Shown here piece by piece: positions 53,780 through 62,136 of a DNA stretch of 64,000 bases; position 1 is the stretch's first letter, and every line of letters starts with the position of its first letter. The stretch spans positions 227,001 to 291,000 of the forward strand of contig NZ_AP024849.1 in the NCBI RefSeq assembly GCF_019977655.1, read 5' to 3'. This DNA comes from Clostridium gelidum (GTDB lineage: Bacteria; Bacillota; Clostridia; Clostridiales; Clostridiaceae). The position numbers were made by a program, and so were the translations under genes. The notes under the pieces are model-generated. The model searched no databases. It was given only the letters and a program-made list of their open reading frames with translations, and was not told the DNA's origin.

Positions 53780-53980
53780 AAAAGTGTCCATATTGGAGCA
53801 AATACGAATAAATATAAGATAAACCATCAAATATGGCAAAAAATAGAACAAAATATTACTTGTAAAAGTTTTTTTTGTTTGATATACTAAAAATATCAAA
53901 GAAATGCGATTGAGAAAAGGTTAACATGAAGTCTAAATAGAAACAAAAAAACTATAAAAACCAAATTTTTTTATAGTTTT

Positions 53981-53996
53981 TCGCAAACGGTTGCGA
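53981..53996. promoter_or_regulatory. operator palindrome of the maltodextrin operon
   Basis: TCGCAAACGGTTGCGA has perfect 6-base inverted arms around a CG-containing centre, the hallmark of LacI-family operators. A half site GGTTTGCAA follows near 54002-54010. The LacI-family gene at 59318 is the obvious candidate to bind it. Confidence 0.65.
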
Positions 53997-54221
53997 GGAA
54001 TGGTTTGCAATATGAATTGTGTTGCAATTAAGTTTTCACGAATGCTATAAAGATGAATTGTTATCAAAATTTCAAGTATAAAATATTTAATACAGCATAT
54101 AAGTAAATGTTAATAATATATTTAAAATTAAAAAATTAAATATATATTATAAATTATAATATTTGAAATTTTCAAAAAACGTCTTAAAAAATTAAATCAA
54201 TTTTAACGGAGGGGTATGAAT

Positions 54222-55529
54222 ATGAAAACAAAAAAAATATTATCAACAATTTTAGCTACTACATTATTAGTTGGAACTATGGTAGGATGTGGAACAACTT
54301 CAAGTACTGGATCAGGAAGTGCAACTGGGAAGACAGTTAAAATATTTCAGCTAAAAGTTGAAATTAATGATCAACTTCAAGCACTCGCTAAAAAGTATGA
54401 AGAAGAAAAGGGCGTTAAAGTTGACATTCAATCAGTTGGTGGAGGCGCTGACTATGGTGCATCGTTAAAAGCTGAATTCGCAAAAGGTGCTGATGCTGAA
54501 CCAGATGTATTTATGATTCAAGGCGCTGGAGACTATGGAGTTTGGAAACATAAAATTGATGATTTAAGCGATCAAGGTTGGGTAGATAAAGCTGTTAAAG
54601 GTACACTGGATACAGTAACTATAGATAAAAAAGTATATGGTATGCCTGCAGCAACAGAAGGATATGGATTAATATATAATAAAGCAATCTTAGATAAGGC
54701 TGGAATTGATCCTAAATCTATAGATACATTTGATAAGCTAAAAGCTGCTTTTGAAAAATTAGACAGCAAGAAAGCAGAACTTGGACTTGACAATGTCTTA
54801 TCTTATACAACAAAAGAAACTTGGGTAACTGGTAATCACACATTCAATATACCATTTGCAACACAAGATAATCCAGCACAATTTGTAAAAGATTATATTG
54901 ATAAAAAAGTAGACGTAGTAAATAATAAGCAATTTAATGACTGGATGAACTTAGTTGAATTAATGTGTAAATATAGTGGCGGAAAAACATTAGATACTAT
55001 AGATTATAGTAGTCAAGTTGGTAACTTCGCACTTGGAAAAACAGCATTTATTCAACAAGGTAACTGGGTTGCTGGAGATTTAAAGAAATTAGAAAATCCA
55101 GATGCTAAATTTAATATGGGATTTGTCCCATTAGCTATCAATAATGATGCAAAAGTAAGTGGATCTATTCCAGTAGGAGTTCCAATGTACTGGGTAGTTA
55201 ATAAAGATTCTAAAGTTAATAAAGAAGCTAAAGAATTCTTAGATTGGATGGTTACTAGTACAGCTGGTCAAGAATCATTAGTTAAAGATATGAATATGAT
55301 TCCTGCATTCACAAACTTTAAAGCTGAAAGCGATAATGACTTGAATAAATCAATATCCGAATATAATAAAGCTGGGAAGACTCTTCCATGGGCATTTACT
55401 AATTTCCCAGATGGATTCTCAATGAATAACATAGGACCTATTTTCTCTAAATTCCTAACTACTGATATGGGAGCACAAGCTAAGAAAGATATGTTACAAT
55501 CAATTCAAGATGCAAAAAGAGAAAAATAG
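54222..55529 (+). CDS. maltodextrin-type sugar-binding lipoprotein
   Basis: A 435-residue family 1 solute-binding protein. A lipobox-like VGTMVGCG puts the lipidated Cys at about residue 23, followed by a Ser/Gly linker. The mature part begins VKIFQLKVEINDQLQALAKKYEEEKGVKVDI; the hinge region has YGLIYNKAILDKAGID and the tail NIGPIFSKFLTTDMG. Two permeases and 4-alpha-glucanotransferase follow, so maltodextrin is the likely ligand. I choose ATG 54222, nine bases after GGAGG, over ATG 54216, which is too close to it. Confidence 0.92.
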   Translation: MKTKKILSTILATTLLVGTMVGCGTTSSTGSGSATGKTVKIFQLKVEINDQLQALAKKYEEEKGVKVDIQSVGGGADYGASLKAEFAKGADAEPDVFMIQGAGDYGVWKHKIDDLSDQGWVDKAVKGTLDTVTIDKKVYGMPAATEGYGLIYNKAILDKAGIDPKSIDTFDKLKAAFEKLDSKKAELGLDNVLSYTTKETWVTGNHTFNIPFATQDNPAQFVKDYIDKKVDVVNNKQFNDWMNLVELMCKYSGGKTLDTIDYSSQVGNFALGKTAFIQQGNWVAGDLKKLENPDAKFNMGFVPLAINNDAKVSGSIPVGVPMYWVVNKDSKVNKEAKEFLDWMVTSTAGQESLVKDMNMIPAFTNFKAESDNDLNKSISEYNKAGKTLPWAFTNFPDGFSMNNIGPIFSKFLTTDMGAQAKKDMLQSIQDAKREK

Positions 55530-55541
55530 AAATTAGAATTA

Positions 55542-55580
55542 ATTCATGAGGAAAGTAAAACTTCCTCATGAATATTTTAA
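55542..55580 (+). terminator. perfect hairpin between binding-protein and permease genes
   Basis: ATTCATGAGGAA (55542-55553) pairs perfectly over 12 bases with TTCCTCATGAAT (55562-55573), followed by ATTTTAAA. It probably acts as a leaky terminator or mRNA 3'-end stabiliser that raises binding-protein output relative to the permeases. Confidence 0.7.
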
Positions 55581-55636
55581 ACATAAGATTAATTTAAAAT
55601 ACATATAGTAAGTATCACAAGGAAAGGAGTAACTGT

Positions 55637-56503
55637 ATGAGTAAAAAATCAACAGACAATAAAAATTTTTGGGTTTATGTTGGACCAGCTTTGTTTGCGA
55701 TAATAATAGTTGTATTTATACCATTTATACTTGGTATATATTATACATTCACAAATTATAATGGTGCTAATCCACAATATGATTTTGTAGGAATAAGTAA
55801 TTATATAAGTCTTTTTGATGATGTACAATTTATATATTCTTTAAAAATAACTATTTTATATACAATTGCAAGTGTAATAACTATTAACCTAGTAGGATTT
55901 GGGTTAGCATATGCTGTTACAAGAAAGTTAAAGACTAGTAATTTCTTAAGAACAGGTTTCTTTATGCCAAATTTAATTGGAGGATTAATCTTAGGATTTA
56001 TATGGCAATTTATGTTCAATTCAGTATTCACAGGAATAGGACAAAATTTAGGCAGTAAAATGCTTGCAACATCACTATTACAAGAACCAACTACAGCAAT
56101 GTTTGCAATGTTAATTGTTTCAACATGGCAATATGCAGGTTATATAATGGTTATATATGTGGCAGCTCTTGAAACTGTTCCAGCTGATTTAATAGAAGCA
56201 GCTCATATTGATGGAGCTAATGGATGGCATACATTTAGACATATAACAATACCTATGGTAAGACAAGGAATGACAATTTGTATGTTCTTAACTTTAGCAA
56301 ACTCATTTAAGTTATTCGATTTAAACTTCTCATTAACACCAGCAAAAACAACAGAAATGTTAGCTTTAAATATCTATAAAGAAGCATTTGTAGTAAATAA
56401 TATGGGAATAGGACAAGCAAAAGCAATTATATTCTTTATACTTGTAACTGCTGTTTCTTTAATTCAAGTTTACTTTAATAAGAAGAAGGAGGTAGAAGCA
56501 TAA
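55637..56503 (+). CDS. maltodextrin-type ABC permease, MalF-like
   Basis: A 288-residue permease with six predicted helices. It starts FWVYVGPALFAIIIVVFIPFILGIYYTFTNYNG, and the EAA loop is AALETVPADLIEAAHIDGANGWHTFRHITIPM near residues 177-208. It lacks the long periplasmic insert of enterobacterial MalF, as is normal in Firmicutes. It overlaps the next gene by the base shared in TAATG, so the two permeases are translationally coupled. Confidence 0.94.
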   Translation: MSKKSTDNKNFWVYVGPALFAIIIVVFIPFILGIYYTFTNYNGANPQYDFVGISNYISLFDDVQFIYSLKITILYTIASVITINLVGFGLAYAVTRKLKTSNFLRTGFFMPNLIGGLILGFIWQFMFNSVFTGIGQNLGSKMLATSLLQEPTTAMFAMLIVSTWQYAGYIMVIYVAALETVPADLIEAAHIDGANGWHTFRHITIPMVRQGMTICMFLTLANSFKLFDLNFSLTPAKTTEMLALNIYKEAFVVNNMGIGQAKAIIFFILVTAVSLIQVYFNKKKEVEA

Positions 56504-57402
56504 TGGAAACAAATAAAAGTATTAACAATGTAGCACAAAGTAGATCAGGTAAAAAACTAAAAACAATGGATAGTTATACTAGTAAACTAAAAATATTAGA
56601 AGTTTTTGCATGGCTATTACTAATACTATATATGGCACCATTTTATTTGATGTTTATAAACTCATTTAAAACAAGAAGAGAAATTTTTGCTAATACCACA
56701 GGACTACCAAATATATGGAATTATCAAAACTATATAGACGCTGCTAATAAAATGGACTTGATAAGTTCTTTTGCTAATTCTATGATAATAACTGTTGCGA
56801 GTGTAATATTATTACTTCTATTCTCTTCAATGGCCGCTTGGTTATTAGTAAGGGATCAGACAAAAAAAAGTAAAATATTATTTTATGTATTTACAGCAGG
56901 AATGATTGTACCATTCCAAGCCGTAATGATACCACTTGTAAAGTGGATGGCTAAAATTCAACTTGGACCATTTAAAATGATAGGAACACATTATGGACTT
57001 ATATTTATGTATATAGGATTTGGTGTAAGTATGAGCATATTCTTATATCATGGATTTATTAAAGGTATACCTAAAGAAGTTGAAGAAGCTGCAACTATTG
57101 ATGGATGTAGTAAATGGCAAACCTATACAAAGGTAGTCTTGCCATTGCTAAAACCTACTACTGTTACAGTAGCTGTATTAAATAGCATATGGATATGGAA
57201 TGACTTCTTATTACCTTTCTTAACATTAGATAAAAATACGAGAACCATACCATTAGCTATGAATAATTTCTTTGGAGCATTTTCAAAACAATGGGAACTT
57301 GCAATGGCAGCATTGGTTATGTCAATAATTCCAATAATTATATTCTATTTCTTTGTTCAAAAACATATAATTTCAGGTATTGTTCAAGGTTCTATAAAAT
57401 AA
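56503..57402 (+). CDS. maltodextrin-type ABC permease, MalG-like
   Basis: A 299-residue permease with six predicted helices and a longer polar N-terminus. Family marks are MAPFYLMFINSFKTRREIFANT, the EAA loop FIKGIPKEVEEAATIDGCSKWQTYTKVVLPLL near 183-214, and the end HIISGIVQGSIK. Start codon overlaps the stop of the MalF-like gene. No ATPase gene follows; the importer would need a shared one. Confidence 0.94.
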   Translation: METNKSINNVAQSRSGKKLKTMDSYTSKLKILEVFAWLLLILYMAPFYLMFINSFKTRREIFANTTGLPNIWNYQNYIDAANKMDLISSFANSMIITVASVILLLLFSSMAAWLLVRDQTKKSKILFYVFTAGMIVPFQAVMIPLVKWMAKIQLGPFKMIGTHYGLIFMYIGFGVSMSIFLYHGFIKGIPKEVEEAATIDGCSKWQTYTKVVLPLLKPTTVTVAVLNSIWIWNDFLLPFLTLDKNTRTIPLAMNNFFGAFSKQWELAMAALVMSIIPIIIFYFFVQKHIISGIVQGSIK

Positions 57403-57479
57403 TTTATTGCATAATTTAAATTTTTAACTATGATATATGTAATTTATACATAGGTAAAAATTTAAACATAATCCATTAT

Positions 57480-57491
57480 GCAAGCGATTGC
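57480..57491. promoter_or_regulatory. operator-like palindrome upstream of malQ
   Basis: GCAAGCGATTGC has GCAA/TTGC arms around GCGA, matching the GCAA-nCGn-TTGC pattern of the site at 53983-53994. It lies 71 bases before malQ, suggesting separate control of that gene. Confidence 0.5.
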
Positions 57492-57561
57492 CTAATGTAA
57501 AGTATGAATAAATAATATTATATAGTAAATTTAATACAAAAGGAAAAAATGGGAGGAAGAT

Positions 57562-59058
57562 ATGAATAGAGGTAGTGGTATTATCATGCACATTGCTTCT
57601 TTGCCAGGAAAATATGGAATAGGAACATTTGGTAAAGAAGCTTATGATTTTGGTGATTTTATGAAAAAAGCTGGTCAAAAGTATTGGCAAATACTGCCGC
57701 TAGGACCTACAAGTTTTGGTGATTCACCATATCAATCTTTTTCAGCTTTTGCTGGAAATCCTAATTTTATAGATTTTGATATTTTAAGAAAAGACGGATT
57801 ATTGAAAGAAGAAGATTATAATTCAATAAATTTCGGAAAAAATTCAGAAGATATAGATTATGGATTAATATTTAAAGAAAAATTAAAAATACTAAGAAAA
57901 GCATATGAAAATTTTAAATTGAAAAAAAATGAAGATTTAAAAGAATTTCAAGAGAAGGAAGCATATTGGCTTGATGATTACTCATTATATATGGCATTAA
58001 AAAGTCATTTTGACCTAAAAGGCTGGCAAACTTGGGATGAAGATATACGATTAAGAGAAAAAGAAGCTATGAGTAGATATGAGATAGAATTAAGAGAGGA
58101 AATAAGTTACTGGAACTTTTTACAATATGAATTTTATAAACAATGGAACGCATTAAAATCATATGTGAATGATTTAGGTATTGAAATAATAGGTGATATG
58201 CCTATATATGTAGCAGAAGATAGTGCTGATGTATGGGGAAATCCGGAAGCATTTTTACTTCATAAAAAGACATTAAAGCCACTAGAAGTTGCGGGATGTC
58301 CACCAGATATATTTTCATCTACAGGTCAACTATGGGGAAATCCAATTTATGATTGGAACTACATGGAGAAAACAGATTACAAATGGTGGGTTGATCGTAT
58401 AAGACAAAGTCTTAATTTATATGATGTCCTTAGAATAGATCATTTTAAAGGCTTTGAGTCATATTGGTCGATTCCTTATGGCGAAGATACTGCTGAAAAT
58501 GGTGAATGGGTTAAAGGTCCTGGAATAAAAGTATTTAATGCAATCAAAGATGAACTTGGAGATGTAAATATAATTGCAGAAGACTTAGGAACATTAACTG
58601 AAGAAACTATAAAGCTTAGAGATGATACAGGTTTTCCAGGTATGAAAATATTAACATTTGGATTTGATACAGATAGTTCTAATCCATTTTTGCCTCATAA
58701 TTATGAGAAAAATTTTATAGTTTACACAGGTACTCATGACAATGATACTGTTAGAGGATGGATGGAGACAACTGCTCCGAAAGAACAGGTTGAAAAAGCA
58801 ATAGAATATTTAAGCTTGACTAAAGAAGAAGGGTATAATTGGGGCGTTATCAGAGGCGTATGGAGTAGCATTGCTGATATTTCCATAGCACAAATGCAAG
58901 ATTTCTTGAATTTGGGAAATGAAGCAAGAATTAATATGCCATCTACACTCGGAAAGAATTGGCGTTGGAGAGTAAAAGAAGATGCATTCACTGAGAAGTT
59001 AGCCGAAAAAATTTATAAAACAACTAAAATTTATGGAAGATGTAGTGAAGAAGATTAA
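57562..59058 (+). CDS. malQ: 4-alpha-glucanotransferase
   Basis: A 498-residue GH77 amylomaltase that reshuffles imported maltodextrins. It begins RGSGIIMHIASLPGKYGIGTFGKEAYDF. Catalytic regions are IGDMPIYVAEDSADVWGNP, LRIDHFKGFESYWSIP with the nucleophile Asp in RIDHF, NIIAEDLGTLTEET with the acid Glu, and the transition-state Asp in YTGTHDNDTVRGW. Length and motif order are standard. It is 159 bases after the permeases with its own operator-like palindrome, and a strong terminator follows. Confidence 0.96.
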   Translation: MNRGSGIIMHIASLPGKYGIGTFGKEAYDFGDFMKKAGQKYWQILPLGPTSFGDSPYQSFSAFAGNPNFIDFDILRKDGLLKEEDYNSINFGKNSEDIDYGLIFKEKLKILRKAYENFKLKKNEDLKEFQEKEAYWLDDYSLYMALKSHFDLKGWQTWDEDIRLREKEAMSRYEIELREEISYWNFLQYEFYKQWNALKSYVNDLGIEIIGDMPIYVAEDSADVWGNPEAFLLHKKTLKPLEVAGCPPDIFSSTGQLWGNPIYDWNYMEKTDYKWWVDRIRQSLNLYDVLRIDHFKGFESYWSIPYGEDTAENGEWVKGPGIKVFNAIKDELGDVNIIAEDLGTLTEETIKLRDDTGFPGMKILTFGFDTDSSNPFLPHNYEKNFIVYTGTHDNDTVRGWMETTAPKEQVEKAIEYLSLTKEEGYNWGVIRGVWSSIADISIAQMQDFLNLGNEARINMPSTLGKNWRWRVKEDAFTEKLAEKIYKTTKIYGRCSEED

Positions 59059-59087
59059 AGGGATAGACAATAAAATATAATAATGGT

Positions 59088-59124
59088 AAAGCACAGAAAA
59101 AGATATATTTTTCTGTGCTTTTCT
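59088..59124 (+). terminator. intrinsic terminator of malQ
   Basis: AAAGCACAGAAAAA (59088-59101) pairs with TTTTTCTGTGCTTT (about 59108-59121), loop GATATA, followed by TCTT. Confidence 0.88.
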
Positions 59125-59317
59125 TAAAAGAATTTAATATGCAACATACTGTTTGTAACGCAAGTTTAAATATGATAGTATTAGAATTATTAGTAATTTG
59201 AGAATATAAAAACAAACATGTTAACAATAGATTTAATCAATCCTTATAAAAAGTTAGATGAATTTATCTTTTAAGAATTTGGAAAGATAATTATAAATCT
59301 ATGGGTAGGAGGAAATC

Positions 59318-60319
59318 ATGAAAGTTACAATTAAAGAAGTTGCAAAAGAAGCAAATGTTTCTACATCAACTGTTTCTAGAGTTATATCGGATAGTCCTCA
59401 AATAAGTGAAAGGACAAAGGAACAGGTTAGAGAAGTGATCAATAAACTTAAATACAAGCCTAATGCAATAGCGAGAAGTTTAGCAAATAGTAAAAGTAGA
59501 ATTATAGGAGTAGTTCTGCCCAATGAATCACAAGATTTAATAACAAATCCTTTCTTTATACAAGCTATGAAAGGTATGAGTGGTTATGCTCAAAGTAAAA
59601 AGTATTATCTTATGTATGCATTTAGTGAAGATGAGAAAAGTGAATCAGATTATATAAATAATTTTATAACTAGTAATTTAGTTGATGGAGTATGTTTGTT
59701 ACGTGCAAGGTCTGACGATAAAAGTATTAAAGATCTTAAAAAGTGGGGATTTCCATTTGTAGTAATAGGAAGACCGGAAGAATCTGAAGATATGCTTTGG
59801 GTAGATAACGATAATTTTCAAGCAACTTATAATTTAGTAAATGAGTTCATAAAAAAGGGGCATAAAGATATTGCTTTTTTAGGTGCAAAGAATGAGTGGA
59901 ATGTATCAAAAGATAGATTAAAGGGATACAAAGTTGCGTGTGAAATTAATGGTATTTTAGTACAAGATAAAAATGTTATAATGACAAGTGAATTTGGCGA
60001 ACAGGAAGGTATGAATGGAGCTATTAAATTATTAGACAATAGTGATCCAACAGCCATAATAGTAGAAGATGATATATTAGCTTTTGGTGTACTTAAAGTG
60101 CTTAAGCAAAGAAATATTAAAAACATAGAAGTTGTAGGATTTAACAACAGCCCATTAGCTGAATTTCAAAATCCTCCACTGTCATCAGTTGACATCAATG
60201 CGAAAGAACTTGGATATTATGCTGCAAAAATTTTAATAGATTCATTAGAACACAATGAAATATTAATAAATCATTACATTATTGACTCTAAACTTATAAA
60301 ACGAGAATCATTTAAATAG
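59318..60319 (+). CDS. LacI-family transcriptional regulator (MalR-like)
   Basis: A 333-residue repressor. The N-terminal helix-turn-helix and hinge read VTIKEVAKEANVSTSTVSRVISDSPQISERTKEQV and NKLKYKPNAIARSLA, where the hinge helix inserts at central CG of its operator. The sugar-binding core runs from about residue 60 (RIIGVVLPNESQDL) to the C-terminus. Directly downstream of malQ and close to palindromes of the right kind, it is the likely maltodextrin regulator. Other LacI-type roles are possible. GTAGGAGG precedes the ATG. Confidence 0.93.
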   Translation: MKVTIKEVAKEANVSTSTVSRVISDSPQISERTKEQVREVINKLKYKPNAIARSLANSKSRIIGVVLPNESQDLITNPFFIQAMKGMSGYAQSKKYYLMYAFSEDEKSESDYINNFITSNLVDGVCLLRARSDDKSIKDLKKWGFPFVVIGRPEESEDMLWVDNDNFQATYNLVNEFIKKGHKDIAFLGAKNEWNVSKDRLKGYKVACEINGILVQDKNVIMTSEFGEQEGMNGAIKLLDNSDPTAIIVEDDILAFGVLKVLKQRNIKNIEVVGFNNSPLAEFQNPPLSSVDINAKELGYYAAKILIDSLEHNEILINHYIIDSKLIKRESFK

Positions 60320-60624
60320 AACAAATATAAAATTATGATTTGAATTATTTGTGAAATTGCAAGCCGGTGCATTTATAAATGTTTGATATATAGATTTACA
60401 AGTTATAGTATTGAAAATTTAAGATAAATAAAGGGATTCTTTTAAAATTGAAAAATACTTTAGGTTTAAAAGAACTCTTTTTCAATTGGAAATTATCTTA
60501 ATTAATTATGGAAATTAAAGAACGAGTGAGTTATAGTTATGTTAACGTTTAACAGAATTATAACAAAAAATAAGAAGTTTATTATCATTAATATAGCAAA
60601 TTAATAAGGTGAAGGAGATTTATA
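60320..60624 (+). other. intergenic region between the LacI-type gene and the chemoreceptor
   Basis: Contains the regulator's terminator (60430-60485) and a palindrome TGTTAA-CGT-TTAACA (60539-60553) with perfect 6-base arms, which may be a regulator or CcpA-variant site controlling the chemoreceptor gene. GAAGGAG near 60611-60617 is the ribosome site. No ORF is supported. Confidence 0.5.
60430..60485 (+). terminator. terminator of the LacI-type regulator gene
   Basis: AAAGGGATTCTTTTAAA (60430-60446) pairs with TTTAAAAGAACTCTTTT (about 60465-60481) with one mismatch and G-U pairs, then a T-rich tail. Confidence 0.78.
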
Positions 60625-62043
60625 ATGAAGATAACAAGAGAAAAAAGTGCAGCAAAAAAAGATAAGAACAAGAAAATGGGTACTAGTCTTAAAAAGAAGA
60701 TAATAATAAGTTATATGATAGTGCTGAGTTTTATGCTCACAATTGCAAGCGTTTGCGTAAACCAAATGAAGAATGTTATAATCGAACTCGGAACAACGCA
60801 AGATATAATTAATAATGCAGCAGTTCAAACAATGACTAAACAAAATATGAGAGCATCTATTACAGCACTTGAAACTTCAGTAAGTAAATTTACAAGTATA
60901 GCCATTGTAGTTTCAATTATCGGATTTATAATTACCTTAGTTTTAGCAGTAGTTATAATTAGAGGAATACTTAATCCATTAAAGGATTTAAGCAAGCTTG
61001 CACATTCACTAAGAGAAGGGGATTTAACTGCCAAGCTTGAGGGGAAAAAATATGATAAGGAAATAGGGGATGTTGTAGATAGTTTAAATAATGCGATGAA
61101 TGCCAATAGAGCAATGGTAGGTAATATATATACATATTCAAAACTATTAATAAAATCAAGTGCAGATCTTAATGAAATAGTTAAATCAATTAGCAGTAGG
61201 ATCATAGATGTTAACTCTGCTACCGAAGTTATATCAAGTGAGGTTGAACAGTTAAGTGCAGTATCACAAGAAGTTAATGCTTCAACCTTAGAAATAAGAT
61301 CTACTGTATCAAATTTAAATGAGAAAGCACAAACCGATATTAAATCAGCGGAAACTATAAGAAATAAAGCTATTAAAGTTAAAGAAAAGGGACAAACAGC
61401 AGCAAAAAATGCAAGAAGAATTTACACAGAAAAAATTGATAATATCAATAATGCAATTGAACAAGGAAAAGTAGTAAAAGACATTAAAATCATGGCAGAT
61501 GTAATATCTGGAGTTTCAGAACAAACTAATTTATTAGCATTAAATGCAGCAATAGAGGCAGCTAGAGCTGGAGATCAAGGTAAAGGATTTGCTGTAGTTG
61601 CTGATGAAGTGAGGAAGTTGGCAGAACAAAGTAAAGATACTGTTGATCAAATAAAAAAAGTTATTAGTGAAGTAGATGGAGCATTTGATAATTTAAGTGG
61701 ACATAGTAAAGAGTTATTGACTTTTATAGAGAAAGATGTTGATGGTGATTATGAACTTCTAATTCAAACTGCAACAAGTTATGAAAATGATTCTAAGTTA
61801 ATTACTAATATGTCAGAAGAGATTCAAAGTAGAAGTAAGATTATTGAGAATGTCATAATTCAAATAACTGAAGGTATTAATAGTGTGAGCTCAAATGCAG
61901 TTGAAACTTCAAGTAAATCCCAAGATATACAAACAAGTGTAGAAGAAGTTACAAGTCAAGTTCAAACTATTGTTGAAGCAATTAGAGAACAAACTTCACT
62001 TGCAGAAGAACTTAAAGATGTTATTAATGTATATAAGATTTAG
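60625..62043 (+). CDS. methyl-accepting chemotaxis protein with a very short sensor domain
   Basis: A 472-residue chemoreceptor. Two membrane helices lie at about residues 26-45 and 90-112, leaving only some 45 residues outside the cell. A HAMP domain (about 113-165) precedes the signalling domain, whose hairpin tip reads SEQTNLLALNAAIEAARAGDQGKGFAVVADEVRKLAEQS. With almost no ligand-binding domain, it probably senses through a partner such as the adjacent binding lipoprotein, or a membrane-level cue. Its 5' coding region contains a GCAAGCGTTTGC palindrome at 60745-60756. Confidence 0.92.
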   Translation: MKITREKSAAKKDKNKKMGTSLKKKIIISYMIVLSFMLTIASVCVNQMKNVIIELGTTQDIINNAAVQTMTKQNMRASITALETSVSKFTSIAIVVSIIGFIITLVLAVVIIRGILNPLKDLSKLAHSLREGDLTAKLEGKKYDKEIGDVVDSLNNAMNANRAMVGNIYTYSKLLIKSSADLNEIVKSISSRIIDVNSATEVISSEVEQLSAVSQEVNASTLEIRSTVSNLNEKAQTDIKSAETIRNKAIKVKEKGQTAAKNARRIYTEKIDNINNAIEQGKVVKDIKIMADVISGVSEQTNLLALNAAIEAARAGDQGKGFAVVADEVRKLAEQSKDTVDQIKKVISEVDGAFDNLSGHSKELLTFIEKDVDGDYELLIQTATSYENDSKLITNMSEEIQSRSKIIENVIIQITEGINSVSSNAVETSSKSQDIQTSVEEVTSQVQTIVEAIREQTSLAEELKDVINVYKI

Positions 62044-62136
62044 TGAAAATTGGAATGTAATTATAGAAGATAAATGTATAATGTGTTACTATTTGTATAA
62101 GGATAACTCAAAGTCTAAAGGCTAGGGGAGCTATAT

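Larger units (their letters stand above)
53707..54221 (+). promoter_or_regulatory. control region of the maltodextrin importer operon
   Basis: A 515-base non-coding region. A promoter-like pair TTGTAA (53860-53865) and TATACT (53883-53888), 17 bases apart, precedes an A/T hairpin (ACTATAAAAA near 53951 with TTTTTATAGT near 53969) that could stop early transcripts. A second possible promoter is TTGCAA (54022-54027) with TATAAA (54046-54051). Operator-like palindromes lie at 53764 and 53981, described separately. GGAGGGG (54208-54214) is the ribosome site. Confidence 0.55.
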
